From: Arthrobacter sp. NicSoilC5
Lineage (GTDB): Bacteria > Actinomycetota > Actinomycetes > Actinomycetales > Micrococcaceae
Length of the DNA: 64,000 nt
NCBI RefSeq assembly: GCF_019977395.1
Contig: NZ_AP024660.1
Coordinates: 682,001-746,000 of the forward strand
Direction of reading: 5' to 3'
Part shown: positions 50,307 to 59,576 of the stretch, one piece after another
Layout: every line of letters begins with the position of its first letter
Position numbering within the stretch: position 1 is the stretch's first letter
Notes under the pieces: generated by a model
The model's input: only the letters and a program-made list of their open reading frames with translations
The model's database searches: none
Told to the model about the DNA's origin: nothing
Program-made: the position numbers and the translations under genes

Positions 50307-51976
50307 CGGGTTCACACGGATCCGCCGGCGGGGAAGCCCTCCCCGCCGGCGGGGCCATGCGGGTCATGGGAGCCGAAACCGAGTACGGCATCCACGCTCC
50401 GTCCGCCCCTTCCGCCAACGCCACGATGATGAGCGCCCGGGTGGTCCAGGCCTACGCCCAGGTCACCCGCCAGCGGGCGGCCGGCGGAGCGGAGACCCGG
50501 TGGGACTACACGGATGAGGAGCCGCTGCACGATGCCCGGGGCTGGACCGTGGACCGCGGTGCCGCCCATCCCAGCCAGCTGACCGACCAGCCTCCGGTGC
50601 TCGACGCGGAGGCGGTGGCCCTTGCATACGGCCGCGAGGAGTTGGAGCTCGACGGGCAGGATGAATCGGGGACCCTCCTGATGAACATGGTCCTCGGCAA
50701 TGGGGCCCGGCTGTATGTCGACCACGCCCATCCCGAGTACTCCAGCCCGGAGGTCACCAATCCCCGTGACGCGGTGACCTGGGACGCTGCCGGCGATCTG
50801 GTGGGTCTCGCCGCCGTTCGCCGGCTGGCCGCGGATCCGGCGCTGCCGCCGGTCAACCTTTACAAAAACAACACGGACAACAAATCCGTGTCGTACGGTT
50901 CGCACGAGAACTACCTGATGCCCAGGTCAGTACCGTTCGGAGACATCGTGCGGGGGCTGACACCGTTCTTCGTCAGCCGCCAGGTGGTGTGCGGGGCCGG
51001 CCGGTTGGGAATAGGCCAGGACAGCTCCACCCCGGGCTTCCAGATCAGCCAGCGGGCCGACTTCTTTGAGGCCGAGGTGGGCTTGGAGACCACCATCCGC
51101 AGGCCCATCATTAACACCAGGGACGAGCCCCACGCCACAGCGGACAAATACCGGCGCCTGCACGTGATCATCGGGGACGCCAACCTCAGCCAGGTGTCCA
51201 ATTACCTCAAATTCGGCACCACCGCCCTGGTCCTCAGCCTCATCGAGGCCGGGCTCGCACCCAAGATCGAGGTCTACGAGCCCGTCGCAGCGCTCAAGAC
51301 GGTAAGCCACGACACCTCATTGACCACCAGGCTTCGCCTGCTGGACGGCAGGCGCGTCACGGCCCTGGACCTTCAGTGGATGTACCACGAGGCCGCAGCG
51401 AAGCTCGCCCAGGACACCGGAGTGGGTGACGCCGTGGACGGCGACGGCCATACCCATGAGGTCCTGGAACGGTGGGCGTCGGTTCTGACCCAGCTCGACA
51501 GTGACAGGGCTGCCGCCGCCACCTCCGTGGAGTGGCTGGCCAAACTTTCCCTGTTGGACGGCTACCGCCAGCGCGACGGACTGGAGTGGAGCGACGCCCG
51601 GCTGGGCCTGGTTGACCTCCAGTGGGCCGACATCAGGCCCGAGAAGGGCCTCTACTACCGGCTCCTGTCCCGGAACCGGATGCAGCGCGTCGTTGATGAT
51701 TCCGCCATTGCCGCTGCCGTCGCGGAGCCTCCGGCCGATACCCGGGCGTTCTTCCGGGGAAAGTGCATCAGCAGCTTTGGCAAGGACGTTGTAGGCGCCA
51801 GCTGGGACTCGGTGATCTTCGACGTGCCCGGCTACGGGAGGCTCCAGCGCGTGCCCACCAGGGAGCCACTGAGGGGAACCAAAGCACTGACCGGAGCGTT
51901 GTTCGAACGCTACCGGGAAGCGGGACCGTTCCTCGGCGAACTGCTGGGACACAACAGCACTCCGCCTGCGGCGTAA
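50303..51976 (+). CDS. dop: Pup deamidase/depupylase
   Basis: 557 residues (539 if ATG 50357 is used) of the glutamine synthetase-like Pup enzyme family. [12 protein letters not shown] carries the metal-binding Glu pair, [14 protein letters not shown] holds the catalytic Asp, and the Dop-specific insert loop and [14 protein letters not shown]-terminal segment follow. Dop converts the C-terminal Gln of Pup to Glu and also removes Pup from substrates. The first 18 residues are Gly/Ala-rich and not conserved in the family, which favours ATG 50357. Confidence 0.95.
   Translation: MTGSHGSAGGEALPAGGAMRVMGAETEYGIHAPSAPSANATMMSARVVQAYAQVTRQRAAGGAETRWDYTDEEPLHDARGWTVDRGAAHPSQLTDQPPVLDAEAVALAYGREELELDGQDESGTLLMNMVLGNGARLYVDHAHPEYSSPEVTNPRDAVTWDAAGDLVGLAAVRRLAADPALPPVNLYKNNTDNKSVSYGSHENYLMPRSVPFGDIVRGLTPFFVSRQVVCGAGRLGIGQDSSTPGFQISQRADFFEAEVGLETTIRRPIINTRDEPHATADKYRRLHVIIGDANLSQVSNYLKFGTTALVLSLIEAGLAPKIEVYEPVAALKTVSHDTSLTTRLRLLDGRRVTALDLQWMYHEAAAKLAQDTGVGDAVDGDGHTHEVLERWASVLTQLDSDRAAAATSVEWLAKLSLLDGYRQRDGLEWSDARLGLVDLQWADIRPEKGLYYRLLSRNRMQRVVDDSAIAAAVAEPPADTRAFFRGKCISSFGKDVVGASWDSVIFDVPGYGRLQRVPTREPLRGTKALTGALFERYREAGPFLGELLGHNSTPPAA
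50322..50352 (+). promoter_or_regulatory. GC hairpin at the mpa-dop junction
   Basis: CCGCCGGCGGGGA, 5-nt loop, and the exact complement: a perfect, very stable 13-bp stem ending 4 nt before ATG 50357. If that ATG is the true dop start, the hairpin buries its ribosome site; if GTG 50303 is used, ribosomes must translate through it. It may set the Mpa:Dop ratio or mark an mRNA processing point. Confidence 0.7.
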
Positions 51977-52060
51977 ACCGCGCCGGAACGCCCGTCCCGT
52001 GGCAGGATGGGCATATCGGAGGATCCGCCGGATCCACCGACGGAAGAAGGAGGGAAACCA

Positions 52061-52264
52061 ATGGCAGGCCAGGAGCAGCAGCAGCCGCAGTCACGGGACA
52101 GCCAGGTCGACGAAGACATCCCCGAGGCACCCCCGGCACCGCCCGAGGCACAGGCATCGGCATCGACCGAAGGCGTGGACGACCTTCTCGACGAGATCGA
52201 CGGCGTCCTGGAATCCAACGCCGAGGAGTTCGTCCGGGCATTCGTCCAAAAGGGCGGCCAATAA
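52061..52264 (+). CDS. pup: prokaryotic ubiquitin-like protein Pup
   Basis: 67 residues, Gln/Glu/Pro-rich and disordered at the N-terminus, with a C-terminal helix (GVDDLLDEIDGVLESNAEEF) that binds Mpa. It ends AFVQKGGQ. The final Gln must be deamidated to Glu by Dop before PafA can ligate it to lysines. ATG 52061 has a strong GGAGGGA ribosome site. The only internal lysine is next to the GGQ. Confidence 0.97.
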   Translation: MAGQEQQQPQSRDSQVDEDIPEAPPAPPEAQASASTEGVDDLLDEIDGVLESNAEEFVRAFVQKGGQ

Positions 52265-52343
52265 CCCGGACGGCTGAGTGGCGGAAGCCGCGGACGGCCG
52301 GGATCTGTACCGACGTTGAAGTACCACGTTCAAGGAGTGATGA

Positions 52344-53165
52344 GTGCAGGAATCAACCGCCAACCAGGTAGCCGCCAACGCCACCTCGTCCTTTACCGAG
52401 CACCTGCAGCGGGACCGGCCTGAGCTACTGCCTTTCAGCCGGTCCCTCCAGGGTGGTGCGTCGGTGGCTGCCCCGGTTCAGGTTCCCCATGCCACCACCA
52501 TCGTTGCCATGAGCTACGGCGGCGGCGTCCTGATGGCGGGCGACCGGCGGGCAACCATGGGGAACGTCATTGCGAGCAGGCACATCGAGAAGGTCTTCCC
52601 GGCTGACCACTTCTCCGTCCTCGGCATTGCCGGAACAGCCGGCATAGCAATTGACCTGACCCGGCTTTTCCAGGTTGAACTTGAGCACTACGAAAAGATA
52701 GAAGGAACCCAGCTCAGCCTTGAAGGCAAGGCAAACCGGCTGGGTGCAATGATCAGGGGCAACCTTCCCTTGGCCCTGCAGGGCCTTGCAGTGGTGCCCC
52801 TGTTCGCCGGTTTCGACACCAGCGCAGGCGTCGGCCGGCTGTTTTCCTATGACGTCACCGGCGGCAGGTACGAGGAACACGAACACCACACCGTCGGCTC
52901 CGGCTCCGTCTTCGCGCGCGGTGCGCTGAAGAAGCTTTGGCGGCCCAATCTCACGGCCGAGCAGGCCCTTTCCGTTGCGGTCGAATCGCTGTATGACGCT
53001 GCCGACGACGATTCCGCAACGGGCGGCCCGGACACGGTCCGGCAGTTGTGGCCGGTGGTCTATACGGTGGACAGGACAGGTGCCCGGCGGGTGCCCGAGC
53101 CCGAACTCGCGGCTGCATCCCGCAGCGTGATCGAAGCGCGCACCATCGCCGGACGGGAGGCCTGA
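52344..53165 (+). CDS. prcB: 20S proteasome beta subunit
   Basis: 273 residues with a 50-residue propeptide. Autocleavage after HA exposes Thr51 in [14 protein letters not shown], the catalytic N-terminal nucleophile, with the Lys/Asp partners in [11 protein letters not shown]. It forms the inner rings of the degradation barrel. GTG 52344 has AAGGAG upstream. prcA starts 1 nt after its stop. Confidence 0.97.
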   Translation: MQESTANQVAANATSSFTEHLQRDRPELLPFSRSLQGGASVAAPVQVPHATTIVAMSYGGGVLMAGDRRATMGNVIASRHIEKVFPADHFSVLGIAGTAGIAIDLTRLFQVELEHYEKIEGTQLSLEGKANRLGAMIRGNLPLALQGLAVVPLFAGFDTSAGVGRLFSYDVTGGRYEEHEHHTVGSGSVFARGALKKLWRPNLTAEQALSVAVESLYDAADDDSATGGPDTVRQLWPVVYTVDRTGARRVPEPELAAASRSVIEARTIAGREA

Positions 53166-53166
53166 G

Positions 53167-53877
53167 ATGACCCAGCAGTTCTATGTCTCACCAGAACAAC
53201 TGATGAAGGACCGCGCGGATTTCGCGCGGAAAGGCATCGCCCGCGGCCGCTCAGTGGTTGTCATCAGCTGCGCCGACGGGATCGCCCTCGTAGCCGAGAA
53301 CCCTTCGCCATCCCTGCATAAGATCGGCGAGATCTACGACAAAATCGCGTTCGCCGCCGTCGGCAAGTACAACGAATTCGAAAGCCTCCGCCAGGCCGGC
53401 GTCCGCTACGCCGACGTCCGCGGATACTCGTACGACCGCGAGGACGTCACCGCCCGCGGCCTGGCCAGTGTGTACGCCCAAAGCCTGGGCGCTGTCTTCA
53501 CCGCCGAGCAAAAGCCCTTCGAGGTGGAACTCGCCGTTGCCGAAGTAGGGTCCTCGCAGGCCGAGGACCACCTCTACCGGCTGACGTTCGACGGCTCGAT
53601 CGCCGACGAGCACAGCTTTGTCGTCATGGGTGGACAAGCTGAGAAAGTGTCATCGGCCATCGATGCAGGATGGCAGGCTTCGCTGGGCTTCGCCGACGCC
53701 GTCCGGCTGGCCATCAAGGGACTTACGCCCGTCCAGGAGGGTGAGCAGCCCGCGGCGCCGTTGCCGCCCAGTGCATTGGAAGTGGCCGTCCTGGACCGGC
53801 TGTCCGAAAGCTCCCGCGGCACCCGGCGTGCCTTCCGCAGGCTGAACGACGCGGACATCACAGCACTGCTGGCCTAG
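53167..53877 (+). CDS. prcA: 20S proteasome alpha subunit
   Basis: 236 residues of the non-catalytic outer ring (QFYVSPEQLMKDRADFARKG at the N-terminal gate, RGRSVVVISCADGIALVAENP). Translationally coupled to prcB (1-nt gap). The N-terminal segment closes the gate that Mpa's C-terminus opens. Confidence 0.97.
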   Translation: MTQQFYVSPEQLMKDRADFARKGIARGRSVVVISCADGIALVAENPSPSLHKIGEIYDKIAFAAVGKYNEFESLRQAGVRYADVRGYSYDREDVTARGLASVYAQSLGAVFTAEQKPFEVELAVAEVGSSQAEDHLYRLTFDGSIADEHSFVVMGGQAEKVSSAIDAGWQASLGFADAVRLAIKGLTPVQEGEQPAAPLPPSALEVAVLDRLSESSRGTRRAFRRLNDADITALLA

Positions 53878-53886
53878 GAGGACCAC

Positions 53887-55251
53887 ATGGACAAGAGAAT
53901 CTTCGGCATCGAAACCGAGTTTGGGATCTCCTACTCGAGCCCCGACTCGAGGCCTCTTGCCCCGGAGGAGGTGGCGCGGTACCTGTTCCGGAAGGTGGTC
54001 AGCTGGGGGCGTTCCTCCAATGTGTTCCTCACCAACGGTTCCCGGCTGTACCTCGACGTCGGATCCCACCCCGAGTACGCTACGGCGGAGTGCGATGACC
54101 TTGCGCAGCTGATCGCCCACGACCGTGCCGGCGAACTCATCCTTGACGATCTGGTGGATGAGGCCCAGGCGCGCCTTGCCGCTGAAGGCTTCAACGGCAC
54201 CGTGTACCTGTTCAAGAACAACACCGATTCCGCAGGGAACTCGTACGGCAGCCATGAGAATTACCTGATTCCGCGGCGCGGGGAATTTTCCCGCCTGGCT
54301 GAAATCCTGATTCCGTTCCTGGTCACCCGGCAGCTCATCGCCGGCGCAGGGAAGATCCTGAAGACGCCCCACGGTGCCACCTATGCCTTCTCCCAGCGGG
54401 CCGACCACATCTGGGAAGGCGTCTCTTCCGCCACCACCCGGTCCCGGCCCATCATCAACACCCGGGACGAGCCGCATGCCGACGCCGAGTTCTACAGGCG
54501 GCTCCACGTCATCGTGGGGGACTCGAACATGTCCGAGGCCACCGCGCTGATGAAGGTCGGCACCGTGGACCTGGTCCTCCGGATGATCGAGGCCGGCGTG
54601 ATCATGCGGGACATGCGGATGGAAAACCCCATCCGCAGCATCCGGGAAATCTCCCACGACCTCAGCGGCCGCGCGTTGGTCCGCCTGGCCAACGGACGTC
54701 AGCTCACCGCCCTGGAAATCCAGCAGGAGTACTTGACCAAGGTGACCGCCTTCGTCAAGGAGCATGGCGCCCACAACCCGCACGTTCCCGTGATCCTGGA
54801 CCTGTGGGAGCGGACGCTCCATGCGATCGAGTCCGGCGATACCCGGGGGATCGACACCGAAATCGACTGGGCCATCAAGAAGAAGCTGATGGACAACTAC
54901 CGCGAACGCCACGGCCTGGGCCTGGAGGCGCCGCGGATCGCCCAGCTTGATCTGACCTACCACGACATTTCGCGCAGCCGGGGGCTTTTCTATCTCCTGC
55001 AGTCCCGGGGTGCGGTGCGCCGCATTGTCGACGACACCGTCATCAAGGGTGCCGTGGATGCGCCGCCACAGACCACCCGCGCCAAACTGCGCGGGGACTT
55101 TGTCCGGCGTGCGCAGGAACTGGGGCGGGACTACACCGTGGACTGGGTGCACCTGAAACTCAACGACCGTGCCCACCAGACAATCCTGTGCAAGGACCCC
55201 TTCCGCAGCGTCGACGAGCGGGTGGATGCGCTGCTGGACTCCATGGGTTGA
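53887..55251 (+). CDS. pafA: Pup--protein ligase
   Basis: 454 residues. [12 protein letters not shown] supplies metal-binding Glu9, and [15 protein letters not shown] the catalytic Asp57; [21 protein letters not shown] and [15 protein letters not shown] complete the ATP site. PafA phosphorylates the terminal Glu of Pup and joins it to substrate lysines. Unlike Dop it has no insert loop. ATG 53887 with a TAGGAGG ribosome site lies 9 nt after prcA. Confidence 0.97.
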   Translation: MDKRIFGIETEFGISYSSPDSRPLAPEEVARYLFRKVVSWGRSSNVFLTNGSRLYLDVGSHPEYATAECDDLAQLIAHDRAGELILDDLVDEAQARLAAEGFNGTVYLFKNNTDSAGNSYGSHENYLIPRRGEFSRLAEILIPFLVTRQLIAGAGKILKTPHGATYAFSQRADHIWEGVSSATTRSRPIINTRDEPHADAEFYRRLHVIVGDSNMSEATALMKVGTVDLVLRMIEAGVIMRDMRMENPIRSIREISHDLSGRALVRLANGRQLTALEIQQEYLTKVTAFVKEHGAHNPHVPVILDLWERTLHAIESGDTRGIDTEIDWAIKKKLMDNYRERHGLGLEAPRIAQLDLTYHDISRSRGLFYLLQSRGAVRRIVDDTVIKGAVDAPPQTTRAKLRGDFVRRAQELGRDYTVDWVHLKLNDRAHQTILCKDPFRSVDERVDALLDSMG

Positions 55252-55381
55252 TCGGCTCCGGGCTGACGTCCAGCTTCAGGGTCTATTCTGGATAAGGTCC
55301 CTTTTAAGGGGGCCTCCCACGGCATTGTCCGCCGCCTGGCGGAAAGCCGTCTCCACCCTGCCCCGACGAAAGTTTTACTAC

Positions 55382-56350
55382 GTGCGCCGACTACTAGCAA
55401 TCCTCCTTCCCGGCCTGCTGCTCCTGACCGCCTGCGGCGGTACAGCCCCGCAGCCCCAGCCGAGCAGCCAGTCCGCCGGGGAGACTGCAAAGTTCGACTC
55501 CCTCAAGCTGACCGACAACGGGGACAAGAAGGCCCCGGGTGTGGATTTCGACAAGCCCCTGGCCGTTTCCCAGCCGACCATCAAAGTGGTCTCTGAAGGC
55601 AGCGGCGACACCGTCAAGGCAAACCAGGTGGCCAAGATCTCCATCCTTGCCTTGAACGGTACGGACGGTTCCCAGCTGGAGGACACCTTCCCCAACGAGC
55701 CTGAAAGCCTTGAGCTGAACGATGAGCTCAAAACCGGCAGCGCCGTCATCTACAACGCTTTCGTAGGTGCCAAAGTAGGTTCAAGCCTTGCCCTGGCCGT
55801 CCCCGGCCAGCAGAGTGCTCCTTCGGCAAGCCCCAGCCCCTCCGACGGCGCCAGCCCCAGCCCCAGTGCCGCAGCTGCACCCACCCAGCTGCTGATCATC
55901 AAGGTACTCTCCGCCTCGGACCCCACTCCCGTCCTGGACAAGCCGCAGGGCGACGCCGTGACGCCGCCGCCCGGCCTGCCGACTGTGACGGAAAAAGACG
56001 GCGTACCTGAGATCAACGTTGCAGGTGCACCCGCCCCCACGGCACTCGTGTCGCAGGACCTGATCAAGGGCACGGGCGCCACCGTCAAGGAATCCGACAC
56101 GCTGACTGTGAACTACGTTGGCGTCAACCTCTCCGACGGGACCAAGTTCGATTCCAGCTTCGACCGCGGCCAGCCCGCCACCTTCCCGCTCTCGGGCGTC
56201 ATCAAGGGCTGGACCCAGGGCCTCGCGGGTAAGAACGTGGGCTCCCGCGTCCTGCTGGTCATCCCCAAGGACCTGGCCTACGGAGACGCCGGCCAGGGCC
56301 AGGCGAAGGGCGACCTGGTCTTCGTAGTGGACATCCTCGGGGTCAAGTAG
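55382..56350 (+). CDS. FKBP-type prolyl isomerase lipoprotein
   Basis: 322 residues. The signal peptide RRLLAILLPGLLLLTAC ends in a lipobox (Cys18), so it is anchored outside the membrane. A degenerate FKBP-like domain (45-185), interrupted by a Ser/Pro/Ala linker (SAPSASPSPSDGASPSPS), precedes a canonical FKBP domain (230-322: VNYVGVNLSDGTKFDSSFDR, VIKGWTQGLAGKNVGSR). It should assist folding of secreted proteins. GTG 55382 starts the signal peptide; the frame is open to 55169 inside pafA. Confidence 0.87.
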   Translation: MRRLLAILLPGLLLLTACGGTAPQPQPSSQSAGETAKFDSLKLTDNGDKKAPGVDFDKPLAVSQPTIKVVSEGSGDTVKANQVAKISILALNGTDGSQLEDTFPNEPESLELNDELKTGSAVIYNAFVGAKVGSSLALAVPGQQSAPSASPSPSDGASPSPSAAAAPTQLLIIKVLSASDPTPVLDKPQGDAVTPPPGLPTVTEKDGVPEINVAGAPAPTALVSQDLIKGTGATVKESDTLTVNYVGVNLSDGTKFDSSFDRGQPATFPLSGVIKGWTQGLAGKNVGSRVLLVIPKDLAYGDAGQGQAKGDLVFVVDILGVK

Positions 56351-56414
56351 CAAGACTTACAGGGACGCCGCGTCCTTCGCGGCACCCATCACCACTCACT
56401 CAATAGGAGCAAGC

Positions 56415-56810
56415 ATGTCGTTTGGACAGCGGGAATTCGACCGCCAGAAGCCCGAGATCGACTTCCCGGAAGGCGACGTCCCCACGGAACTCGTCATCAC
56501 AGACCTCATCGAGGGTGACGGCAAGGAAGCCAAGGCAGGGGACACCGTCTCCACCCACTATGTCGGGGTAGCCTGGTCCACAGGCGAAGAATTCGACGCC
56601 TCCTGGGGCCGCGGCGCACCGCTGGACTTCCGGGTCGGCGTCGGCCAGGTCATCCAGGGCTGGGACCAGGGCCTCCTGGGCATGAAGGTCGGCGGCCGCC
56701 GCCGCCTGGAGATCCCCTCCGAGCTGGCCTACGGCTCGCGCGGTGCCGGCGGAGCCATCGCCCCCAACGAGGCACTGATCTTCGTCGTGGACCTCGTCGC
56801 CGTCCGCTAA
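56415..56810 (+). CDS. FKBP-type peptidyl-prolyl isomerase
   Basis: 131 residues, a single FKBP domain with the usual VSTHYVGVAWSTGEEFDASW, VGQVIQGWDQGLLGMKVGGR and ELAYGSRGAGGAIAPNEALIF. No signal peptide, so cytoplasmic. It follows the lipoprotein FKBP by 64 nt and ends at a strong terminator. The pair lies between pafA and pafBC, unlike in M. tuberculosis. Confidence 0.93.
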   Translation: MSFGQREFDRQKPEIDFPEGDVPTELVITDLIEGDGKEAKAGDTVSTHYVGVAWSTGEEFDASWGRGAPLDFRVGVGQVIQGWDQGLLGMKVGGRRRLEIPSELAYGSRGAGGAIAPNEALIFVVDLVAVR

Positions 56811-56844
56811 GTCGACGGCACACGCGGAAACTGATCGCACCGTG

Positions 56845-56887
56845 AAGCGCGGCAGCAGGGAGGACAACCTCCCGCGCTGCCGCGCTT
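56845..56887 (+). terminator. terminator closing the pafA-FKBP segment
   Basis: 12-bp stem AAGCGCGGCAGC with a second internal stem GGGAGG/CCTCCC. The transcript then runs into TTTCTGCTTTC. It isolates the upstream genes from pafBC, which has its own promoter. Confidence 0.85.
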
Positions 56888-56924
56888 TCTGCTTTCACCG
56901 GGGGAGTTTAGTAACGTAACCAAG

Positions 56925-58910
56925 GTGTCCGTATCCCGCACTGAACGACTCCTCAACCTGCTGATTGCGCTGCTCAACACCCGCTACGGGTTGCGCCGCA
57001 GCGAACTGCGCGAGAAGGTCTACCACGACACCTCCGGCAATGACGTCGCCTTCGGGCGGATGTTCGAACGGGACAAGAACGACCTGAGGGCCATGGGCTT
57101 CGAGGTGGAAACCCTGACGGACCTGGGCTGGAGCGAGGATGACCCGGCCACCACCAGGTACCGCATCGGCAAGGAGTCCAGCCGCCTCCCGGACGTCCAG
57201 CTGGGCCCGGACGAATGGACGGTCCTCCTGCTCGCTTCCCAACTTTGGGAGCGCGCCGCATTGGGGACCGCTGCCCAAAGCGCCCTCCGCAAGCTCCAGG
57301 CCTCAGGAAGGCTGGCCGAGGTGGAACTCCCGGCCGGCGTCCAGCCACGGATCAAGCCGGCCGGACAGGCCTTCGATGACGTCGTCGCAGCCATGCACGG
57401 CCGCCATCCAGTCACCTTCACGTACCTCGCCGGAAGCACCGGCAAGGAGGAGGAACGGTCTGTAGAGCCCTGGGGATTGGGCAGCCGGTTCGGCCAGTGG
57501 TACCTCATGGGATACGACCGCGGCCGAAACGCGCCCAGGCATTTCCGCCTGTCCCGCTTCACGAGCGCCGTGACAACCCTCGACAGGGAGCAGTACGTTC
57601 CGCCCGCCAACTTCAGCATCCGCGCCGAACTGGACCGGTTGCCTGAACTGCCGCTGCGCACCGCCGTCGTGGACGTCAGGCAGGGGCGCCTGCTGGCGCT
57701 GCGCAGCCGGGCCGTTGAAGGCGGCCGGCACCAGGTTCCCGGCCGGCCCGCCGACGGCGACGACCGGCTGGTCGTGGAATACCGCGATCCGGAAGTCCTC
57801 GCCGAAGAGCTGGCCAGCTACGGACCCGACGCCCTGGCAGTGGAGCCCGCAGAGCTGGCAGGGGCAGTGCGGCGCCGCCTGCAGGCTGCAGCGGACTTCA
57901 CCGCCGCGCCCGTCCCCGCCTATGCCTTCTCCGATACCCGTCCCCGGGCAGCCCGGAAGGGGACCTCGGAGGACCAGCTCAAGCGCATGCTGCAGCTGGT
58001 CCCGTTCCTGGTCCACAACCAGGGCCTGCACATCCAGGACGTGGCGAAGCACTTCGGCGTCACCCGGGAAGAGCTGGAGGCAGACCTCCGGATCCTCATT
58101 TGCTCCGGATTGCCCGAGGGGTACCCGGATGATCTGCTCGATATCCAGTGGGAGGACGACCACGTCTTCATCACCCAGGACCTTGACCTGAAGAAGCCGG
58201 TCCGGTTCACGGTGGCGGAGGCGTGCGCCCTGCTGACCGGCCTTGAGACGCTCAATGGGCTGCCGGACCTGCCCGGCGGCGGCGCCCTCGAATCGGTCAC
58301 GTTGAAGCTGCTGGCCGCGGCCGGGGAGGAAGGACTCCGCGCCGCCTCCATCGCGGGGCCGCAGGTGGCTCCCGCGGAAGCCGCGACCCATGCCACGGTC
58401 CGCCAGGCAATCGGGACCGGCGCGCAGCTCCGCCTGAGCTACCTCTCACCCCAGCGTGACGAGGTTACCGAGCGCGACGTCGACCCGTTGCGGCTGTACT
58501 CCCTGGACAACACCTGGTACTTCGAAGCCTGGTGCCACCTGGTGGACGGGCTCCGGAATTTCCGGCTGGACCGGGTCCAGGACGTGCGCCCCAATGGCCG
58601 GCCCGCCACCGTGCACGGGCCGCCCGATGGCGGCGTTCCGGCCAAACTCTTCACAGCGAACGACGACGACACAACAGTCACCGTCCAGCTCACCCGGCAG
58701 GGGAGGGGGCTGGCGGACGACTACTACGCCGAGCGCACCGCAGAGTTGCCCGACGGCGGGCTGGTGGCCCAGATCAGGTTCGGCAGCACCGCGTGGCTGC
58801 CGATGTTCGTGGCCCAGCACGGCGGTTCGGCCCGGATCCTGGCTCCTGCCGGGCTGGCTGACGCCGCGCGGGACTGGCTGGCGGCATCGCTGGACAGGTA
58901 CGCCGGATAG
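56925..58910 (+). CDS. pafBC: PafBC fused WYL transcriptional activator
   Basis: 661 residues: two tandem winged-helix plus WYL modules, with WYL at residues 192-194 (GQWYLMGYDRG) and WYF at 531-533 (NTWYFEAWCHL). In mycobacteria these are separate PafB and PafC; in Arthrobacter they are naturally fused. PafBC activates the LexA-independent DNA-damage response. GTG 56925 lies 7 nt after TAACGT (56912-56917), a leaderless promoter behind the upstream terminator. Each half has its own helix-turn-helix (about 1-60 and 340-400). Confidence 0.96.
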   Translation: MSVSRTERLLNLLIALLNTRYGLRRSELREKVYHDTSGNDVAFGRMFERDKNDLRAMGFEVETLTDLGWSEDDPATTRYRIGKESSRLPDVQLGPDEWTVLLLASQLWERAALGTAAQSALRKLQASGRLAEVELPAGVQPRIKPAGQAFDDVVAAMHGRHPVTFTYLAGSTGKEEERSVEPWGLGSRFGQWYLMGYDRGRNAPRHFRLSRFTSAVTTLDREQYVPPANFSIRAELDRLPELPLRTAVVDVRQGRLLALRSRAVEGGRHQVPGRPADGDDRLVVEYRDPEVLAEELASYGPDALAVEPAELAGAVRRRLQAAADFTAAPVPAYAFSDTRPRAARKGTSEDQLKRMLQLVPFLVHNQGLHIQDVAKHFGVTREELEADLRILICSGLPEGYPDDLLDIQWEDDHVFITQDLDLKKPVRFTVAEACALLTGLETLNGLPDLPGGGALESVTLKLLAAAGEEGLRAASIAGPQVAPAEAATHATVRQAIGTGAQLRLSYLSPQRDEVTERDVDPLRLYSLDNTWYFEAWCHLVDGLRNFRLDRVQDVRPNGRPATVHGPPDGGVPAKLFTANDDDTTVTVQLTRQGRGLADDYYAERTAELPDGGLVAQIRFGSTAWLPMFVAQHGGSARILAPAGLADAARDWLAASLDRYAG

Positions 58911-58913
58911 ACT
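58908..58913 (+). promoter_or_regulatory. -10 element overlapping the pafBC stop codon
   Basis: TAGACT begins with the TAG stop codon of pafBC and ends 7 nt before ATG 58921. The next gene would thus have a leaderless promoter formed by the last codons of pafBC. Confidence 0.6.
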
Positions 58914-58920
58914 TCTCAGC

Positions 58921-59265
58921 ATGCCTTGGTGGTCCTGGATTCTCATATGGGTTTCGCTCGTCGCAGTGTCCCTGCTGTTCTATGTCCTGCTGGGCATCCG
59001 TCTCTTCCGCCAGTTCATGGCGACCGTCAAGGACCTCAGTGCTGCCGGTGAGAAGCTGGGGCACCTGAATCCGGTCGAAGCACAGGAATCCCCGGACCCG
59101 GAACGGCCGCTCCCGGGTTCCGCCGTTTTTGCCTCACCCGCCGTGATGCGACATGATTACGAGGCATCCAAATTGGCCCGGCGCGAAGACCGCCGCCGCC
59201 GGCGAGTGCAGCGCAAAAAGGACCGGGGCCAGCCGCAGGCGCTCGGAGATCTCGACTTCACATAG
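58921..59265 (+). CDS. small single-pass membrane protein between pafBC and tatA
   Basis: 114 residues: an N-terminal membrane helix (WSWILIWVSLVAVSLLFYVL) and a cytoplasmic, strongly basic tail (KLARREDRRRRRVQRKKDR). Not recognised as a named family. TAGACT lies 7 nt before the ATG. tatA follows 32 nt later, so a role near the Tat translocase or wall is possible but unproven. Confidence 0.7.
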   Translation: MPWWSWILIWVSLVAVSLLFYVLLGIRLFRQFMATVKDLSAAGEKLGHLNPVEAQESPDPERPLPGSAVFASPAVMRHDYEASKLARREDRRRRRVQRKKDRGQPQALGDLDFT

Positions 59266-59297
59266 AAGTAGGATGTATTTAGAGGAAAGGATTTCCC

Positions 59298-59570
59298 GTG
59301 GGAAGACTCTTTGATGGCCCCTGGCCGATCGTAATCATTATCGTCGTTGCTTTGCTTCTCTTCGCCGCCCCCAAGCTTCCGGCCATGGCCCGCAGCCTGG
59401 GACAGTCAATGCGGATCATCAAATCCGAGGTCAAGGAAATGAAGAACGACGGCAAAGCCGACTCCACCGAGGCCACCGGCCCGATGGAAGGCACCATCGT
59501 GAACCACCCCAAGGCGAAGCCCGGTGAGCCGACAGACGGCACTGACGTTCCGCCGTCAACCCGCGCCTGA
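59298..59570 (+). CDS. tatA: Sec-independent protein translocase TatA
   Basis: 90 residues: N-terminal membrane helix (PWPIVIIIVVALLLFAAPK), the hinge KLPAMARSLGQSMRI and a charged amphipathic region. It forms the pore of the Tat pathway for folded proteins. GTG 59298 is preceded by GAGGAAAGG. It is 6 nt before tatC and forms an operon with it. Confidence 0.95.
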   Translation: MGRLFDGPWPIVIIIVVALLLFAAPKLPAMARSLGQSMRIIKSEVKEMKNDGKADSTEATGPMEGTIVNHPKAKPGEPTDGTDVPPSTRA

Positions 59571-59576
59571 CCTCCC

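Noticed and set aside
53650..55176. Long minus-strand open frame of 508 codons
   Set aside because: It is antisense to pafA, which is fully recognisable; such shadow frames are usual in high-GC coding DNA.
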